From assembly GCF_014639875.1 (NCBI RefSeq), contig NZ_BMGD01000004.1, positions 291,815-355,814 of the forward strand: DNA of 64,000 nt. The letters run 5' to 3'. The notes under the pieces are model-generated. The model had not been told where the DNA came from. It saw only the letters and a program-made list of their open reading frames with translations, and searched no databases. How positions within the stretch are numbered: position 1 is the stretch's first letter; the number at the start of each line of letters is the position of its first letter. The translations under genes were made by a program, and so were the position numbers. Shown in pieces: positions 36,454 through 45,439 of this stretch. The DNA comes from Blastomonas aquatica (GTDB taxonomy: Bacteria > Pseudomonadota > Alphaproteobacteria > Sphingomonadales > Sphingomonadaceae).

Positions 36454-37299
36454 TTATTCCGCGGGCTCGGCGGTGTCCTTGCCCTCGGCGGAAGCTGCCC
36501 CGGTCGCCTGGGTCAGCACCAGCGCATCGCCAGACGCGCTGAACATTCCGGTGGGCAGTTCGCGGGTCACCTTGCCCTGCTTGACGACGACTTGCTGGAT
36601 CTCACCCCGGCTGTTGGCCACCAATTGACTGACCCTGCCGAGCGAAGCACCTTCCGGGGTCATCACCGGCATACCACGACTGACGGAGGCAACGCCTTCG
36701 CCGACAGCAGCAGCGCTACCAGCAACAGCGAGCGGGCCGGATATCAGCGAACCACCAGCCGAGCCTGCGCCGCTACCTGAAGCTGCACCGTCGGTTGGAG
36801 CGTTCATGTTGCGAATGCCTGACACCGCTTCTCCGGCCCTTGACCGGGCACCCTGAACCGCCGGTGCCACGACCCCGGTAACGGCGTCTGTGCCGATCAG
36901 CTGTGCATTGGCACTGCCCTGACCGTTAACGGCACCACCACCGGACATGCTGGCCATTTGGCTGGCAGTCGGCACGACAACGTCCGCCAGGCTGGCAGTT
37001 GAGCCTGTAATCGAACCATTAGCGCTGCGGTTCGCCGAAACGGTGCCACGACGTGCATCGACCGACTGGCTGCCATCGGTGGAACCTGAGCCGTCTACCG
37101 ACCCGCGGACGGTGCGGGTGGTGCGATCCAGCGTGCCTCCGATTGAACTGCCGATCGAATTGTCGAGCGAACCGCCAAGTGAACCGCCCAACGATCCACC
37201 GAGGCCACCGCCAAGCCCGCCGCCGCCTAGCAATTGCGCCTGCGCGGTTACCGGGAGAAAAGCGATTGCGGCTGCTGCAAAAATGATCTTTTTCATCAT
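36454..37299 (-). CDS. Secreted Gly/Ser-rich protein with PRC-barrel-like C-terminus
   Basis: 281 residues. A signal peptide (KKIIFAAAAIAFLPVTAQAQ) leads into a repetitive low-complexity stretch (GGGLGGSLGGSLGGSLDNS). A long Gly/Ser/Ala/Thr-rich region follows. The C-terminal ~65 residues resemble a PRC-barrel-type fold (GASLGRVSQLVANSRGEIQQ then VTRELPTGMFSASGDALVL). It is probably exported. ATG 37299 follows AGGATAGC. A promoter-like element lies ~50 bases upstream (37350-37381). It is a neighbour of a subtilase and an ECF sigma operon. Confidence 0.8.
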   Translation of the reverse strand: MMKKIIFAAAAIAFLPVTAQAQLLGGGGLGGGLGGSLGGSLGGSLDNSIGSSIGGTLDRTTRTVRGSVDGSGSTDGSQSVDARRGTVSANRSANGSITGSTASLADVVVPTASQMASMSGGGAVNGQGSANAQLIGTDAVTGVVAPAVQGARSRAGEAVSGIRNMNAPTDGAASGSGAGSAGGSLISGPLAVAGSAAAVGEGVASVSRGMPVMTPEGASLGRVSQLVANSRGEIQQVVVKQGKVTRELPTGMFSASGDALVLTQATGAASAEGKDTAEPAE

Positions 37300-37349
37300 G
37301 CTATCCTTTCAACTGTATGGCAGCGGCGTCATTGCCTGCTCACCTGAAA

Positions 37350-37381
37350 GGACAACGGATGGGCGATCCGATTTAATTCAT
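37350..37381 (-). promoter_or_regulatory. Promoter-like element, copy 2
   Basis: Minus-strand reading: ATGAATTAAATCGG, then CGCCCATCCGTTGTCC. It has the same layout as copy 1 at 36257-36287, and the distance to the next ATG (37299) is also about 50 bases. It is likely recognised by the nearby ECF sigma factor. Confidence 0.6.
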
Positions 37382-37397
37382 GGGGGGTGCGAAAAAG

Positions 37398-38669
37398 TCA
37401 TTTCTTCTTGCCGCAGCCTTCGCACAAAAGCCCGCGTCCATAGCGTTTATCGGGCCCCTTCGGGCCCAGATCTCTTGCCTGTGCGTCAAGCCGGGTCTGC
37501 CATTTGCCGCCATTTGCCATTGCGGCAGCTACCCTGATCGCCACAAGCGGTGTCGCAAAAGAGGTGCCGCGCAGCTTGACCGACTTACCCCTGGCATTGA
37601 GAGCGTACACATCTGCGCCTGGTGCTGCGTAATCAAGATGGAGCGCCCGCCCCGCCTCGATCAGCGCACGCCCTTTGCGGTCGACACCGGTTACGGCCAC
37701 AACTCCGTCATACGAAGCGGGAAAGGCAGGCGGCGATGCCGGCCCATCATTGCCTACTGCTGCAACCACCACGACACCGCGCTGCTGCGCCCGCCGTATC
37801 GCGCGTTCCAGAACCGTGTTGCGGGGTCCAACCAAGCTGATGGTGATCACCTTGCAGCCGTTATTAGCGAGCCAGCCCAGCCCCTGCACGATGGCGAGAG
37901 CGTTGCCCCCTGCGGGGTCACTGCCATAGACATCGGCCACCCACAGCCGGCTTGCACCCTCGCCATGAAGCAGGCTGGCGACCGCACTTCCATGATCCGA
38001 AGGCAGCAGAGCCCCCGTGGCAAATCCCTTGCGGCCCGTCACTCGGATGGCGGGTCCAGGCGCTCCATCGATGATCCCTATGGGCACTTCAACAGTGATC
38101 CGCGCCTGCGCAGCCAGCAGACCGGGCAGAACGACCGCGCCCTTGCCAGCAGCCAAGCTTTCCGATTGCCAGTGCAGGTTATCCGCGCTGATGTCTGTCC
38201 CTGGCGCAATCTGTGCAGCAAGCGCCTGCGCCTTTGCCAAGTCCATTCCAACAGGGACGCGTAGTCGCGTGATCTGGAGATCGAGCCCCTCGACAGTTTC
38301 TTGCGCGATGACCGCAAAACGTGCCCGTTTAAGACTGTTAAGGTCGTCGGGGCTTATTCCGACCGAAAGTAACTCGCCGCGCCGGGCGAGGCTGCCTGTT
38401 GCATCGCGCTCGATCCGGTCCCTGTTTTGCCTCAGCAGGCGTGCAAGTTGCTGGTCACGCAAGCGCAACAGATCGCGCGCCTGTCGTTCCAGCAAGTTGC
38501 CGGCCTGATCAAGCGTATCTCCGGCCTCATCGACGAGACCTCCGACGACACCCCCCACCCTCGGCAGCCCAACTTGGCCCAGCGGTGATCTCAACTGGGC
38601 CCATGAGGGGGCTGCGATGGTCATCGCACACAGCAATGAGACAAAGATGATGGCTCGCGATCTGCGCAT
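37398..38669 (-). CDS. Secreted subtilisin-family (S8) serine protease
   Basis: 423 residues from ATG 38669. It has a signal peptide (RAIIFVSLLCAMTIAAPSWA) and a charged helical N-terminal region (~residues 45-90: QARDLLRLRDQQLARLLRQN). The S8 catalytic domain has Asp201 in VPIGIIDGAPG, His226 in PSDHGSAVASLL, the oxyanion Asn307 in AAVGNDGP and Ser370 in RGTSFATPLV. The triad is complete. The helical pre-domain may be a propeptide or anchor. It is divergent from the ECF sigma gene with 35 bases between starts. Confidence 0.9.
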   Translation of the reverse strand: MRRSRAIIFVSLLCAMTIAAPSWAQLRSPLGQVGLPRVGGVVGGLVDEAGDTLDQAGNLLERQARDLLRLRDQQLARLLRQNRDRIERDATGSLARRGELLSVGISPDDLNSLKRARFAVIAQETVEGLDLQITRLRVPVGMDLAKAQALAAQIAPGTDISADNLHWQSESLAAGKGAVVLPGLLAAQARITVEVPIGIIDGAPGPAIRVTGRKGFATGALLPSDHGSAVASLLHGEGASRLWVADVYGSDPAGGNALAIVQGLGWLANNGCKVITISLVGPRNTVLERAIRRAQQRGVVVVAAVGNDGPASPPAFPASYDGVVAVTGVDRKGRALIEAGRALHLDYAAPGADVYALNARGKSVKLRGTSFATPLVAIRVAAAMANGGKWQTRLDAQARDLGPKGPDKRYGRGLLCEGCGKKK

Positions 38670-38704
38670 GATTGGTTCTATCCTCTTTTTTTGCTTAAGC
38701 ACGG

Positions 38705-39241
38705 ATGAAACGTGCGAGCTCATCCGTTTCATCCATCAGAAAGGCGCAAAACCTGACCAAGGCGTTTGAACCACTGCTGATTGATCTTCTGCCTAAGATG
38801 CGACGTTTTGCATGCGGCCTGACGGGCTCGACTGCTGACGGTGATGATCTGTGCCAGATGACGATCGAACGTGCCTTGGCCCGCCGCAACCAGTGGCAAG
38901 AAGGGACACGCTTGGATAGTTGGATGTATAAGATAATGCGAAACCTGTTCATCGATGAGATACGCGCCTCGCGCCGCCGAGGCGAGACTTTCGTGGCCGA
39001 GGAGGCAGGTCTGTCAGTGGGATCGTCTGGCGGACAGGAAGCAAGTGTGGAGCTTGGCATGATCGACCGGGCAATAATGCGACTGCCTGACGAGCAGCGC
39101 GAAGCCGTGTTGCTGGTCATGGTGGAGGGTTGTTCATACAAGGAGGCCGCCGAGATCGTGGGCTGTCCGGTCGGCACCCTCAATTCCCGACTGGTGCGCG
39201 GAAGGGATGCTTTGCAAGGTCTGTTGGATGACGCGGCATGA
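38705..39241 (+). CDS. ECF RNA polymerase sigma factor
   Basis: 178 residues. Region 2 shows as GSTADGDDLCQMTIERALAR and SWMYKIMRNLFIDEIRASRR. Region 4 is LLVMVEGCSYKEAAEIVGCP then VGTLNSRLVRGRDALQ. ATG 38705 has no obvious ribosome-binding sequence; conserved sequence starts near residue 15. Its end overlaps the anti-sigma start as ATGA. Likely targets include the two genes preceded by the ATTAAA..CGCCCA..CCGTT elements. Confidence 0.9.
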   Translation: MKRASSSVSSIRKAQNLTKAFEPLLIDLLPKMRRFACGLTGSTADGDDLCQMTIERALARRNQWQEGTRLDSWMYKIMRNLFIDEIRASRRRGETFVAEEAGLSVGSSGGQEASVELGMIDRAIMRLPDEQREAVLLVMVEGCSYKEAAEIVGCPVGTLNSRLVRGRDALQGLLDDAA

Positions 39242-39963
39242 ACATCTCACCGGAAATGATTGCCGCCTTCGCTGATGGCGAGCTGGAGGGTGCCGACAAG
39301 GCGCAGGTGGAGGCGGCCGTAGCTGCTGATCCGACACTTGCGAGCGAGGTCGAGCGGCATCGTCGGCTCAAAGCCGTGCTCGCTGCACGCTATGCGCCAA
39401 TCGTAACCGAAAAGGTTCCGGCCCATCTTGTATCGCTGCTGCAAACATCCGAGCCGCATCCAGACACTGTGAGCGAAGTCATCAGTTTTGCAGCTGCACG
39501 CAGAAAGCGTGGACTGGCACCAATGATCCGGCGCTGGGTTACCATCGCCGGACCTGCAATCGCTGCCTCATTGGTGTTGGCGCTTTGGCAACCCTGGCAA
39601 GCCAGCCTTCCCGAGGGATATGCGGGCGCGGAACTGGCGAGCGTGCTCGACAACAGACTGGTGGCCAATCAATCCGCAGATGCAGAACCGCGCATCTTGC
39701 TCAGCTTCGCAGCTGAGGGCGGTAAATTCTGTCGCGCCTGGCGAGGAGCGACCGACGGCGGTATTGCGTGCCGGGATAGAAACGGTTGGAAAATAGAGCG
39801 GGCATTTGCCGTAAGCGGGACGTCATCGACGGAGTATCGCCAGGCAGGCAGCGAAGTTGAGATCTTGGCAGCAGCGCAGGAAATGGCGGCCGGCAATGCT
39901 CTGGATGCCCAAGGCGAGAAACGTGCATCTGCAACCGGTTGGCGGACGACGTCCGGACATTAG
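39238..39963 (+). CDS. Membrane anti-sigma factor paired with the ECF sigma
   Basis: 241 residues. The cytoplasmic N-terminus begins MNISPEMIAAFADGELEGAD, the pattern of zinc-less anti-sigma domains. A single membrane helix near residues 101-118 (IAGPAIAASLVLALWQPW) is followed by a ~120-residue periplasmic part with two cysteines (KFCRAWRG, GGIACRDR). The ATGA overlap with the sigma gene indicates coupled translation. It should inhibit that sigma until an envelope signal. Confidence 0.85.
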   Translation: MNISPEMIAAFADGELEGADKAQVEAAVAADPTLASEVERHRRLKAVLAARYAPIVTEKVPAHLVSLLQTSEPHPDTVSEVISFAAARRKRGLAPMIRRWVTIAGPAIAASLVLALWQPWQASLPEGYAGAELASVLDNRLVANQSADAEPRILLSFAAEGGKFCRAWRGATDGGIACRDRNGWKIERAFAVSGTSSTEYRQAGSEVEILAAAQEMAAGNALDAQGEKRASATGWRTTSGH

Positions 39964-39996
39964 GATCAGCTCCTCGCCAGGGACGAGGAGCTGATC
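39964..39996. terminator. Strong inverted repeat, probable bidirectional terminator
   Basis: GATCAGCTCCTCG (39964-39976) pairs perfectly with CGAGGAGCTGATC (39984-39996) around CCAGGGA. It lies between the stops of the convergent anti-sigma and recombinase genes. Confidence 0.8.
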
Positions 39997-39998
39997 GT

Positions 39999-40625
39999 TC
40001 AGATTTCGGTGTTTTCCGCGAGGGTCAAAGCGTCTTCCAAGTCGATGCCGAGATAGCGAACCGTGTTTTCGATCTTGCTATGTCCGAGGAGTATCTGGAC
40101 AGCGCGCAGGTTGCCGGTCGCCCTGTAGATTATCGATGCCTTCGTTCGCCGAAGCGAATGAGTTCCATACTCACTTCGCATCAGGCCGACAGCCGTAACC
40201 CAATCATCCACAAGCCTTGCATACTGACGCGTGCTGAGATGCCCAGCATGATCAACGCGACTCGGAAAGACATAGTCGTCGACCGTGCCGCCTCGGCGGT
40301 CGAGCCATGTCAACAAACTCGCTCGTGCGTCCGCAAGCAATTCGAACTGAACTGGGCGACTTGTTTTCTGCTGCATCACGATTGCGCGCGACCGGATCTG
40401 TCCTCCGCTGACAATGTCTCCAATTTTCATCCGCACCAAGTCACAGCCGCGAAGCTTGCTATCGATCGCCAGGTCAAACAGTGCGCGATCTCGCAGGCGA
40501 CGGTTCTGATTGAGGTAAAACCGGATTTGCCATATTTGTTTTGGCTTTAGTACACGCTTCGGACCGACGGTTCGGCCCGCATTCCAGACCTGACGTTTGG
40601 TCGCAATGGTTTCGGGTTCAGTCAT
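39999..40625 (-). CDS. Tyrosine recombinase/integrase (short form)
   Basis: 208 residues from ATG 40625 (MTEPETIATKR). The catalytic residues are complete: Arg59 in SKLRGCDLVRM, His156 and Arg159 in GTHSLRRTKAS, His182 in LLGHSKIENTV and Tyr191 in VRYLGID. The N-terminal SAM-like domain is short or missing, as in the compact integrases common in proteobacteria. No excisionase, phage genes or attachment repeats were recognised beside it, so what it acts on is unclear. Confidence 0.88.
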   Translation of the reverse strand: MTEPETIATKRQVWNAGRTVGPKRVLKPKQIWQIRFYLNQNRRLRDRALFDLAIDSKLRGCDLVRMKIGDIVSGGQIRSRAIVMQQKTSRPVQFELLADARASLLTWLDRRGGTVDDYVFPSRVDHAGHLSTRQYARLVDDWVTAVGLMRSEYGTHSLRRTKASIIYRATGNLRAVQILLGHSKIENTVRYLGIDLEDALTLAENTEI

Positions 40626-40928
40626 TTCAATGGTCGTTCTCCTATGGCCGGATTGGCCATTCGAAAAACGGTCCACGCGTGGGAGGGTGTCGATCGGGTC
40701 GGTGTACCGACCCAGACCCGACATTCACCAGGACTGCCTTGAACGTCTGCTCTTGGTTTTGCGGCTGTCAATGATTCACCCATAAGCACACATACAGCAA
40801 AGCGACTTCATCTTCGCCATTCCATTGATTAAAACGGTTTTCGACAGCCGACATCCGGCCATGGATCGACCCGGGGTCGATAATTCTTAACTTTCCTCCG
40901 CCATATGCCTTGAATGAGGGAGGGGCGA

Positions 40929-42680
40929 ATGGTCAAACAGACGCGAAACGTGAGCAGGCGAAACCCTGGATCCGTCTCACACGACCCCTTCCAATATCGC
41001 TACCAGCAGATGCTTGCCAACTCGGCGACCGCAGCAGTGTGTGCGGGGGCAGACAATCTCATTGTCTCATGGAATACAGCCGCCGAAGAGCTTTTCGGAT
41101 ATCATTTCGAACAGGTAATCGGTCAGCCGCTATCTTTGATCATCCCTCCCCGACTTCGGGCTGCGCATAACGCTGGCCTTGCTCGCGCCGTTCGATCAGG
41201 GCATGCGCGGCTCGCCGGGCATTCGGTCGACATTCTGGCTCTGCATGCAGATGGAAGTGAAATTCCAGTCGATTTATCTCTCTCGATGTGGATCGAGGAT
41301 GGCAAACCGATGTTTGGCGCTTTAATGCGCGATATCGCTGACCGACATTCTGCCAAGCAACGCCTCGAACACTTGGCTCACTGTGATACGCTCACTTCGC
41401 TGCCAAACCGCAACGCGCTCCAGCGACGCCTTGCGGCCGAGATTTCAAGGGGTTCCTGCGCTCTGATGTTGTTGGACCTGGACGGGTTCAAGTACGTCAA
41501 TGACACGCTCGGGCATTCGGTTGGCGACAAGCTTTTGACAGCAGTGGCATCGCGGCTGACCGAAGCCATTGGAGAGTCAGGGTTCGTCGCGCGTCTGGGC
41601 GGCGACGAATTTGCGATCTTGGTTTCCAGTTGCTCTGACCCGCTGATGCTTGACACCCTTGCCAACGAGATTTTCCAAAGTTTTCAGCACCCATTTGAAG
41701 CTTCGGACCAGTCCATCTACGTGGGAACCAGCATAGGTATCGCTTTGTCGCCAAATGATGCGTCGGATGTCGAGCAGCTTCTCTCCTGCGCCGATCTAGC
41801 CCTTTACAGCGCGAAAAGCGATGGTGGTGGCTCACGGAAGTTCTTTCAGCGCGCAATGCAGAACTCTTCGGATCAGAGACATCGCATGGGTTCGCAACTT
41901 CGGACAGCGCTAGCAAACAACGAATTCGAGCTCTGGTACCAACCTCAAGTTTGCCTGGCGACGGGATCGCTGTCCGGGGTCGAAGCGCTTCTTCGATGGC
42001 GTCATCCCGACCACGGCCTTCTTACGCCGGCCAATTTCATCGAGGTGCTCGAGGAAAGTCCTGTCGCCGAAGAGGTGGGTGACTGGATTGTCGAGCAGGC
42101 GTGTGCGGTAGCGGCCAAGTGGGAACAAGCTGGCCTGGGACCGATACGCATTGGCGTTAATCTGTTTGCGGCGCAGCTCAGGTCTAACCGTCTCTTCGGT
42201 GTTGTATCAACGACATTGCGAAAGCACGATCTTCCACCGGATCGCCTGGAGCTGGAGATTACCGAGACGACCGTTCTGCGACACAACAACCAGTCGACAA
42301 AGGCACTTAGGAAACTCAACTCTTTGGGCGTGGGCATCGCATTCGACGATTTTGGCACCGGGTTCGCCTCTCTCAGCTTGTTGCAGAAATACCCTCTCAC
42401 CCGTCTGAAAATAGACCGCGGCTTTATTGCACACATTGATCGTAAGGTTGGCGACTCCGCGATCGTCAAGGCAATCATCGTCATGGCAGCTGGCCTTGGA
42501 CTTAAGGTGATTGCCGAAGGCGTAGAGACGGCCAAGCAGGAAAAGGCGTTGCGTGCTCTTGGCTGCGGTGAAGCACAGGGATATCGCTACGGTCACCCTA
42601 TGACATCGAATGATCTCCTACACACCTACCTCGACCGCTCGACCCATTCTGAGAATACCCTAGGCCTATCTGCGGGCTAA
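40929..42680 (+). CDS. PAS-GGDEF-EAL cyclic-di-GMP enzyme
   Basis: 583 residues. A PAS sensor (~residues 25-135, AAVCAGADNLIVSWNTAAEE and the following region) precedes a GGDEF domain with an intact RLGGDEF near residue 225. A full EAL domain has VEALLRWRHPDHG, LELEITETTV, FDDFGTGFASLSLL, KIDRGFI and EGVETA. Both catalytic sites look complete, so it could make or degrade c-di-GMP under PAS control. ATG 40929 has GGGAGGGG four bases upstream; ATG 40914 is the alternative. No membrane segment. Confidence 0.93.
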   Translation: MVKQTRNVSRRNPGSVSHDPFQYRYQQMLANSATAAVCAGADNLIVSWNTAAEELFGYHFEQVIGQPLSLIIPPRLRAAHNAGLARAVRSGHARLAGHSVDILALHADGSEIPVDLSLSMWIEDGKPMFGALMRDIADRHSAKQRLEHLAHCDTLTSLPNRNALQRRLAAEISRGSCALMLLDLDGFKYVNDTLGHSVGDKLLTAVASRLTEAIGESGFVARLGGDEFAILVSSCSDPLMLDTLANEIFQSFQHPFEASDQSIYVGTSIGIALSPNDASDVEQLLSCADLALYSAKSDGGGSRKFFQRAMQNSSDQRHRMGSQLRTALANNEFELWYQPQVCLATGSLSGVEALLRWRHPDHGLLTPANFIEVLEESPVAEEVGDWIVEQACAVAAKWEQAGLGPIRIGVNLFAAQLRSNRLFGVVSTTLRKHDLPPDRLELEITETTVLRHNNQSTKALRKLNSLGVGIAFDDFGTGFASLSLLQKYPLTRLKIDRGFIAHIDRKVGDSAIVKAIIVMAAGLGLKVIAEGVETAKQEKALRALGCGEAQGYRYGHPMTSNDLLHTYLDRSTHSENTLGLSAG

Positions 42681-42783
42681 TTTTACCGTCTCTTATCATG
42701 GCTTCGCGACGATCGAGGAGCAATCATCGGTAAAATTTCGCGGTTCGTCGAACTGTCTAACCAGTTAAATTCGTAGGACAGCA

Positions 42784-44367
42784 ATGCTCTGGCAGCCCGC
42801 TTGGAGTTTGTTGCGTATGACACGTTTTGTTGTTTCTGCCCTTGTCGCCATCGTGGGGGCTATTTCGAGCCAGCCTTTACTGGCGCAGATTGGCGATGAA
42901 CAATTGCAACGCGAAAGCGATGACGCGTTCAATCGCCTCGAACCGGTGGGAATGGCGGTAGCGGTGGTGCGTTCTGGCCTACCCGTTTGGATCCGCGGCT
43001 ATGGACATCTCGCAGCGGGCACCTCGCAAGCTGTAGATGGTGATACGGTTTTTCCCATCCATTCGATGACCAAGAGCTTCACCGCCGCGGCGCTCGCTCT
43101 GCTGGTTGACGAAGGGAAGGTCGCCTGGTCCGACCCTGTGCGCAAGCACATCCCTGAATTCGCGATGAGCGATCCGTACGTGACCGAGCATCTGACCGTG
43201 CGGGATCTGCTTGTCCACAATTCCGGTCTGGCACTTGGCGCTGGCGACTTGCTGCACTGGCCTGATCAGGTCGCAAGCGCTGACGAGTTTATCGCTGCAC
43301 TTCGCTACCTTCCTCTCGATCAGGGCTTCAGAGAGGGCTTTGCCTACGACAACATCCTCTACACCGTTGCAGGCGAGGTCGTGGCGCGCGCTTCGGGCAC
43401 TCCATGGAGTGTTTTTGTCCAGTCGCGCCTGTTCGATCCCCTCGGCATGACGAGCTGCTCCACGTCATCCGCTACGGCAAAACGAACCCCAAATGCGGTC
43501 CAGCATTCGCGCGAACCAGGCGGTGCTCCCGTTTCGCGCAGCGACATCACACTGAGAGAAGACCCCGCCGGCAGTATCTCCTGTTCGGTCCGCGACGTTG
43601 CCAAATGGACGCAATTTCAGCTGGGCGATGGCAAGCTGCCCGACGGAACGGTGTTCATGTCAGCGGATCGGTTGCGCGAGATGCATAAGCCGGTCGTCGC
43701 ACTTGGCCCACCCAACTTCATGCGAAAGCTTGCAGGTGCACACTTCAACGATGTCGCTCTTGGCTGGTTTACCTCGGATTTCGCTGGCACGCTAGCGATC
43801 GAACATGGCGGTCTTGGTCCGGGTGGAATGACCAACATGATCCTGCTTCCTCAAAAAGAAGCGGCCGTCATAGTGCTGGTGAACGACCTCATTCCCGCGC
43901 ACTTTCTCTCGCACCGCATCGCCGACCTGATCGCGCGAGGCGACAATGCATCTGACTGGATCGGATTTGTTGTAGAAAGCGCAAAGAAGCGCGCAGTCAG
44001 AAGCGCAGAGGAGAAAAGCGAGGCCAGCCAGATTCGCGCCAATGCCGTTCTGCCATCGCGAAAACTTGAGCAATACGCTGGGACCTACCGCGATCCTTGG
44101 TATGGCGATATCGTAGTGCGCTCCGAAGGAAACGGTCTGACGCTGCATTTCACGCGTTCAAAATTGTTGAAAGGTCCGCTCGTCCCTTGGGATGGCAATA
44201 CCTTCCTCGCCAGATGGCCAGATCGCAGCCTTGATGCCGACGCACTCGTTACCTTCGTCTCGGACGACAGCGGTCAAATCACTGCGATGAAGCTGGTTGC
44301 AGCATCCGAACGGACCGACTTCTCCTATGATTACCACCACCTGTCGCCGAAGCGGGTGGAAAAGTAG
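42784..44367 (+). CDS. Secreted serine hydrolase (class C beta-lactamase fold) with C-terminal DUF3471-like domain
   Basis: 527 residues. A signal peptide (RFVVSALVAIVGAISSQPLL) is followed by a beta-lactamase/penicillin-binding fold with Ser-x-x-Lys in HSMTKSFTAAALALL. Tyr-x-Asn is in FAYDNILYTVAGEVV and the third motif in EHGGLGPGG. The C-terminal ~110 residues (LEQYAGTYRDPWYGDIVV) look like DUF3471. Such proteins are usually esterases or D-aminopeptidases rather than lactamases. The start is ATG 42784 or 42817. Confidence 0.88.
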   Translation: MLWQPAWSLLRMTRFVVSALVAIVGAISSQPLLAQIGDEQLQRESDDAFNRLEPVGMAVAVVRSGLPVWIRGYGHLAAGTSQAVDGDTVFPIHSMTKSFTAAALALLVDEGKVAWSDPVRKHIPEFAMSDPYVTEHLTVRDLLVHNSGLALGAGDLLHWPDQVASADEFIAALRYLPLDQGFREGFAYDNILYTVAGEVVARASGTPWSVFVQSRLFDPLGMTSCSTSSATAKRTPNAVQHSREPGGAPVSRSDITLREDPAGSISCSVRDVAKWTQFQLGDGKLPDGTVFMSADRLREMHKPVVALGPPNFMRKLAGAHFNDVALGWFTSDFAGTLAIEHGGLGPGGMTNMILLPQKEAAVIVLVNDLIPAHFLSHRIADLIARGDNASDWIGFVVESAKKRAVRSAEEKSEASQIRANAVLPSRKLEQYAGTYRDPWYGDIVVRSEGNGLTLHFTRSKLLKGPLVPWDGNTFLARWPDRSLDADALVTFVSDDSGQITAMKLVAASERTDFSYDYHHLSPKRVEK

Positions 44368-45049
44368 AGGGCGTACGGTCGAATTTAACCGCGCTCGGTT
44401 TGCTGGCGACTTGTCGGGCTGAGTTGCGCTTCCATCACTAGAGCTGGATGGCGGCTTCATATTGTGCCTCGGCTTAGGCGGGTGGGATTTTGCAAATAAG
44501 TGTATACAATTCTTGGTGACTAACCCAATCCACTTGAGCAGGTTGTATTCGACGGCTTTGCCACCATCAGCCATGCTTTGGCTATACCTCATGTGGATTT
44601 GCCGGCTACCGCGATCGGAGTGATGAAGAAGGCCGTTACCAAGCATTGATCGCCGACCATGAAGTGCTTGCTCCGCGTCGGTCACCATCAAAAATGAGGA
44701 TCGCTGTCAACGGTCTCAGGATGCCAGCAAGGGCGAATTTGACTGTCGGCCCTCTGGGACATGCATAAGATCGCTGAAGCTATGGTCGCCGGAAATTTTT
44801 TTCTCGTGGTGAGATTTTCTGGACCGCCGGAATGCCAGCAATGTCGTTTTAACGCACACACGGGTAACCGATTGGCAGAATAATTCACGTGGGTCTGATG
44901 TGCGCATTGTGTCTCGCTGGACCGGAAAGGGCGTCACCAGATTAGGCAAAAATGATCCGGATCAACGGCCGGGATCGACTAATCGCATGCTTCGGGCATT
45001 TTGGCCTATTTGTACGACCTCCTTAACCATCGCTTGAGAATGGGGGGTT
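44368..45049. other. Long intergenic region without recognised gene
   Basis: About 682 bases. Short ORFs on both strands lack coding character. AATGCCAGCAA-like words recur (44720 and 44829) but no clear element was defined. It should hold the promoter of the downstream exopolysaccharide operon. Confidence 0.5.
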
Positions 45050-45439
45050 ATGCACCCGCGCATGGGTAGCGCAAACTTGATCCTGATTGCCGATGACGAA
45101 CCATTGCTGACCGAGTTGCTGGAATATCGGTTACGCGCCAAGGGGTTCGACACCGCAATTGCGCGTGACGGACGTGAGGCTCTGGAGCAATTCGAGGCGG
45201 TACGGCCGAATGCTGTGGTTCTGGACGCGATGATGCCGGTCCATGATGGCTTCGAGGTGCTTCGACGGATTCGGTCGAACGAGGCACACAGCGACATACC
45301 GATCATCATGCTCTCGGCCCGCCGCAGCCAAGCGGATATCGTTGGTGCCCTCGAAATGGGCGCGAGCGATTACATCGTGAAGCCCTTTCTGCCAGAGGAA
45401 CTGATGATTCGGCTGCAACGATTGCTCGCCGGACGATGA
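45050..45439 (+). CDS. Single-domain response regulator at head of polysaccharide operon
   Basis: 129 residues, a lone receiver domain: acidic pair D15/D16 (LILIADDEP), phospho-acceptor D59 (VVLDAMMP), S89 and K111 (IVKPFLPEEL). There is no output domain, so it acts through protein contacts or as a relay. The stop overlaps the start of the YaiO-like gene (ATGA), tying it to the export genes. GGGGGG lies three bases before ATG 45050; ATG 45062 is an alternative. Confidence 0.9.
   Translation: MHPRMGSANLILIADDEPLLTELLEYRLRAKGFDTAIARDGREALEQFEAVRPNAVVLDAMMPVHDGFEVLRRIRSNEAHSDIPIIMLSARRSQADIVGALEMGASDYIVKPFLPEELMIRLQRLLAGR

Noticed and set aside
37141..37210. Tandem short repeat in the PRC-barrel-like gene, as a possible satellite
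   Set aside because: It is the coding sequence of the GGSL protein repeat, not an independent DNA element.
38700..38714. CACG..CGTG inverted repeat over the ECF sigma start
   Set aside because: Only four base pairs around a seven-base loop; likely chance.
44716..44949. Short minus-strand frame in the long gap before the polysaccharide operon
   Set aside because: No signal, domain or ribosome-binding sequence; composition looks random.
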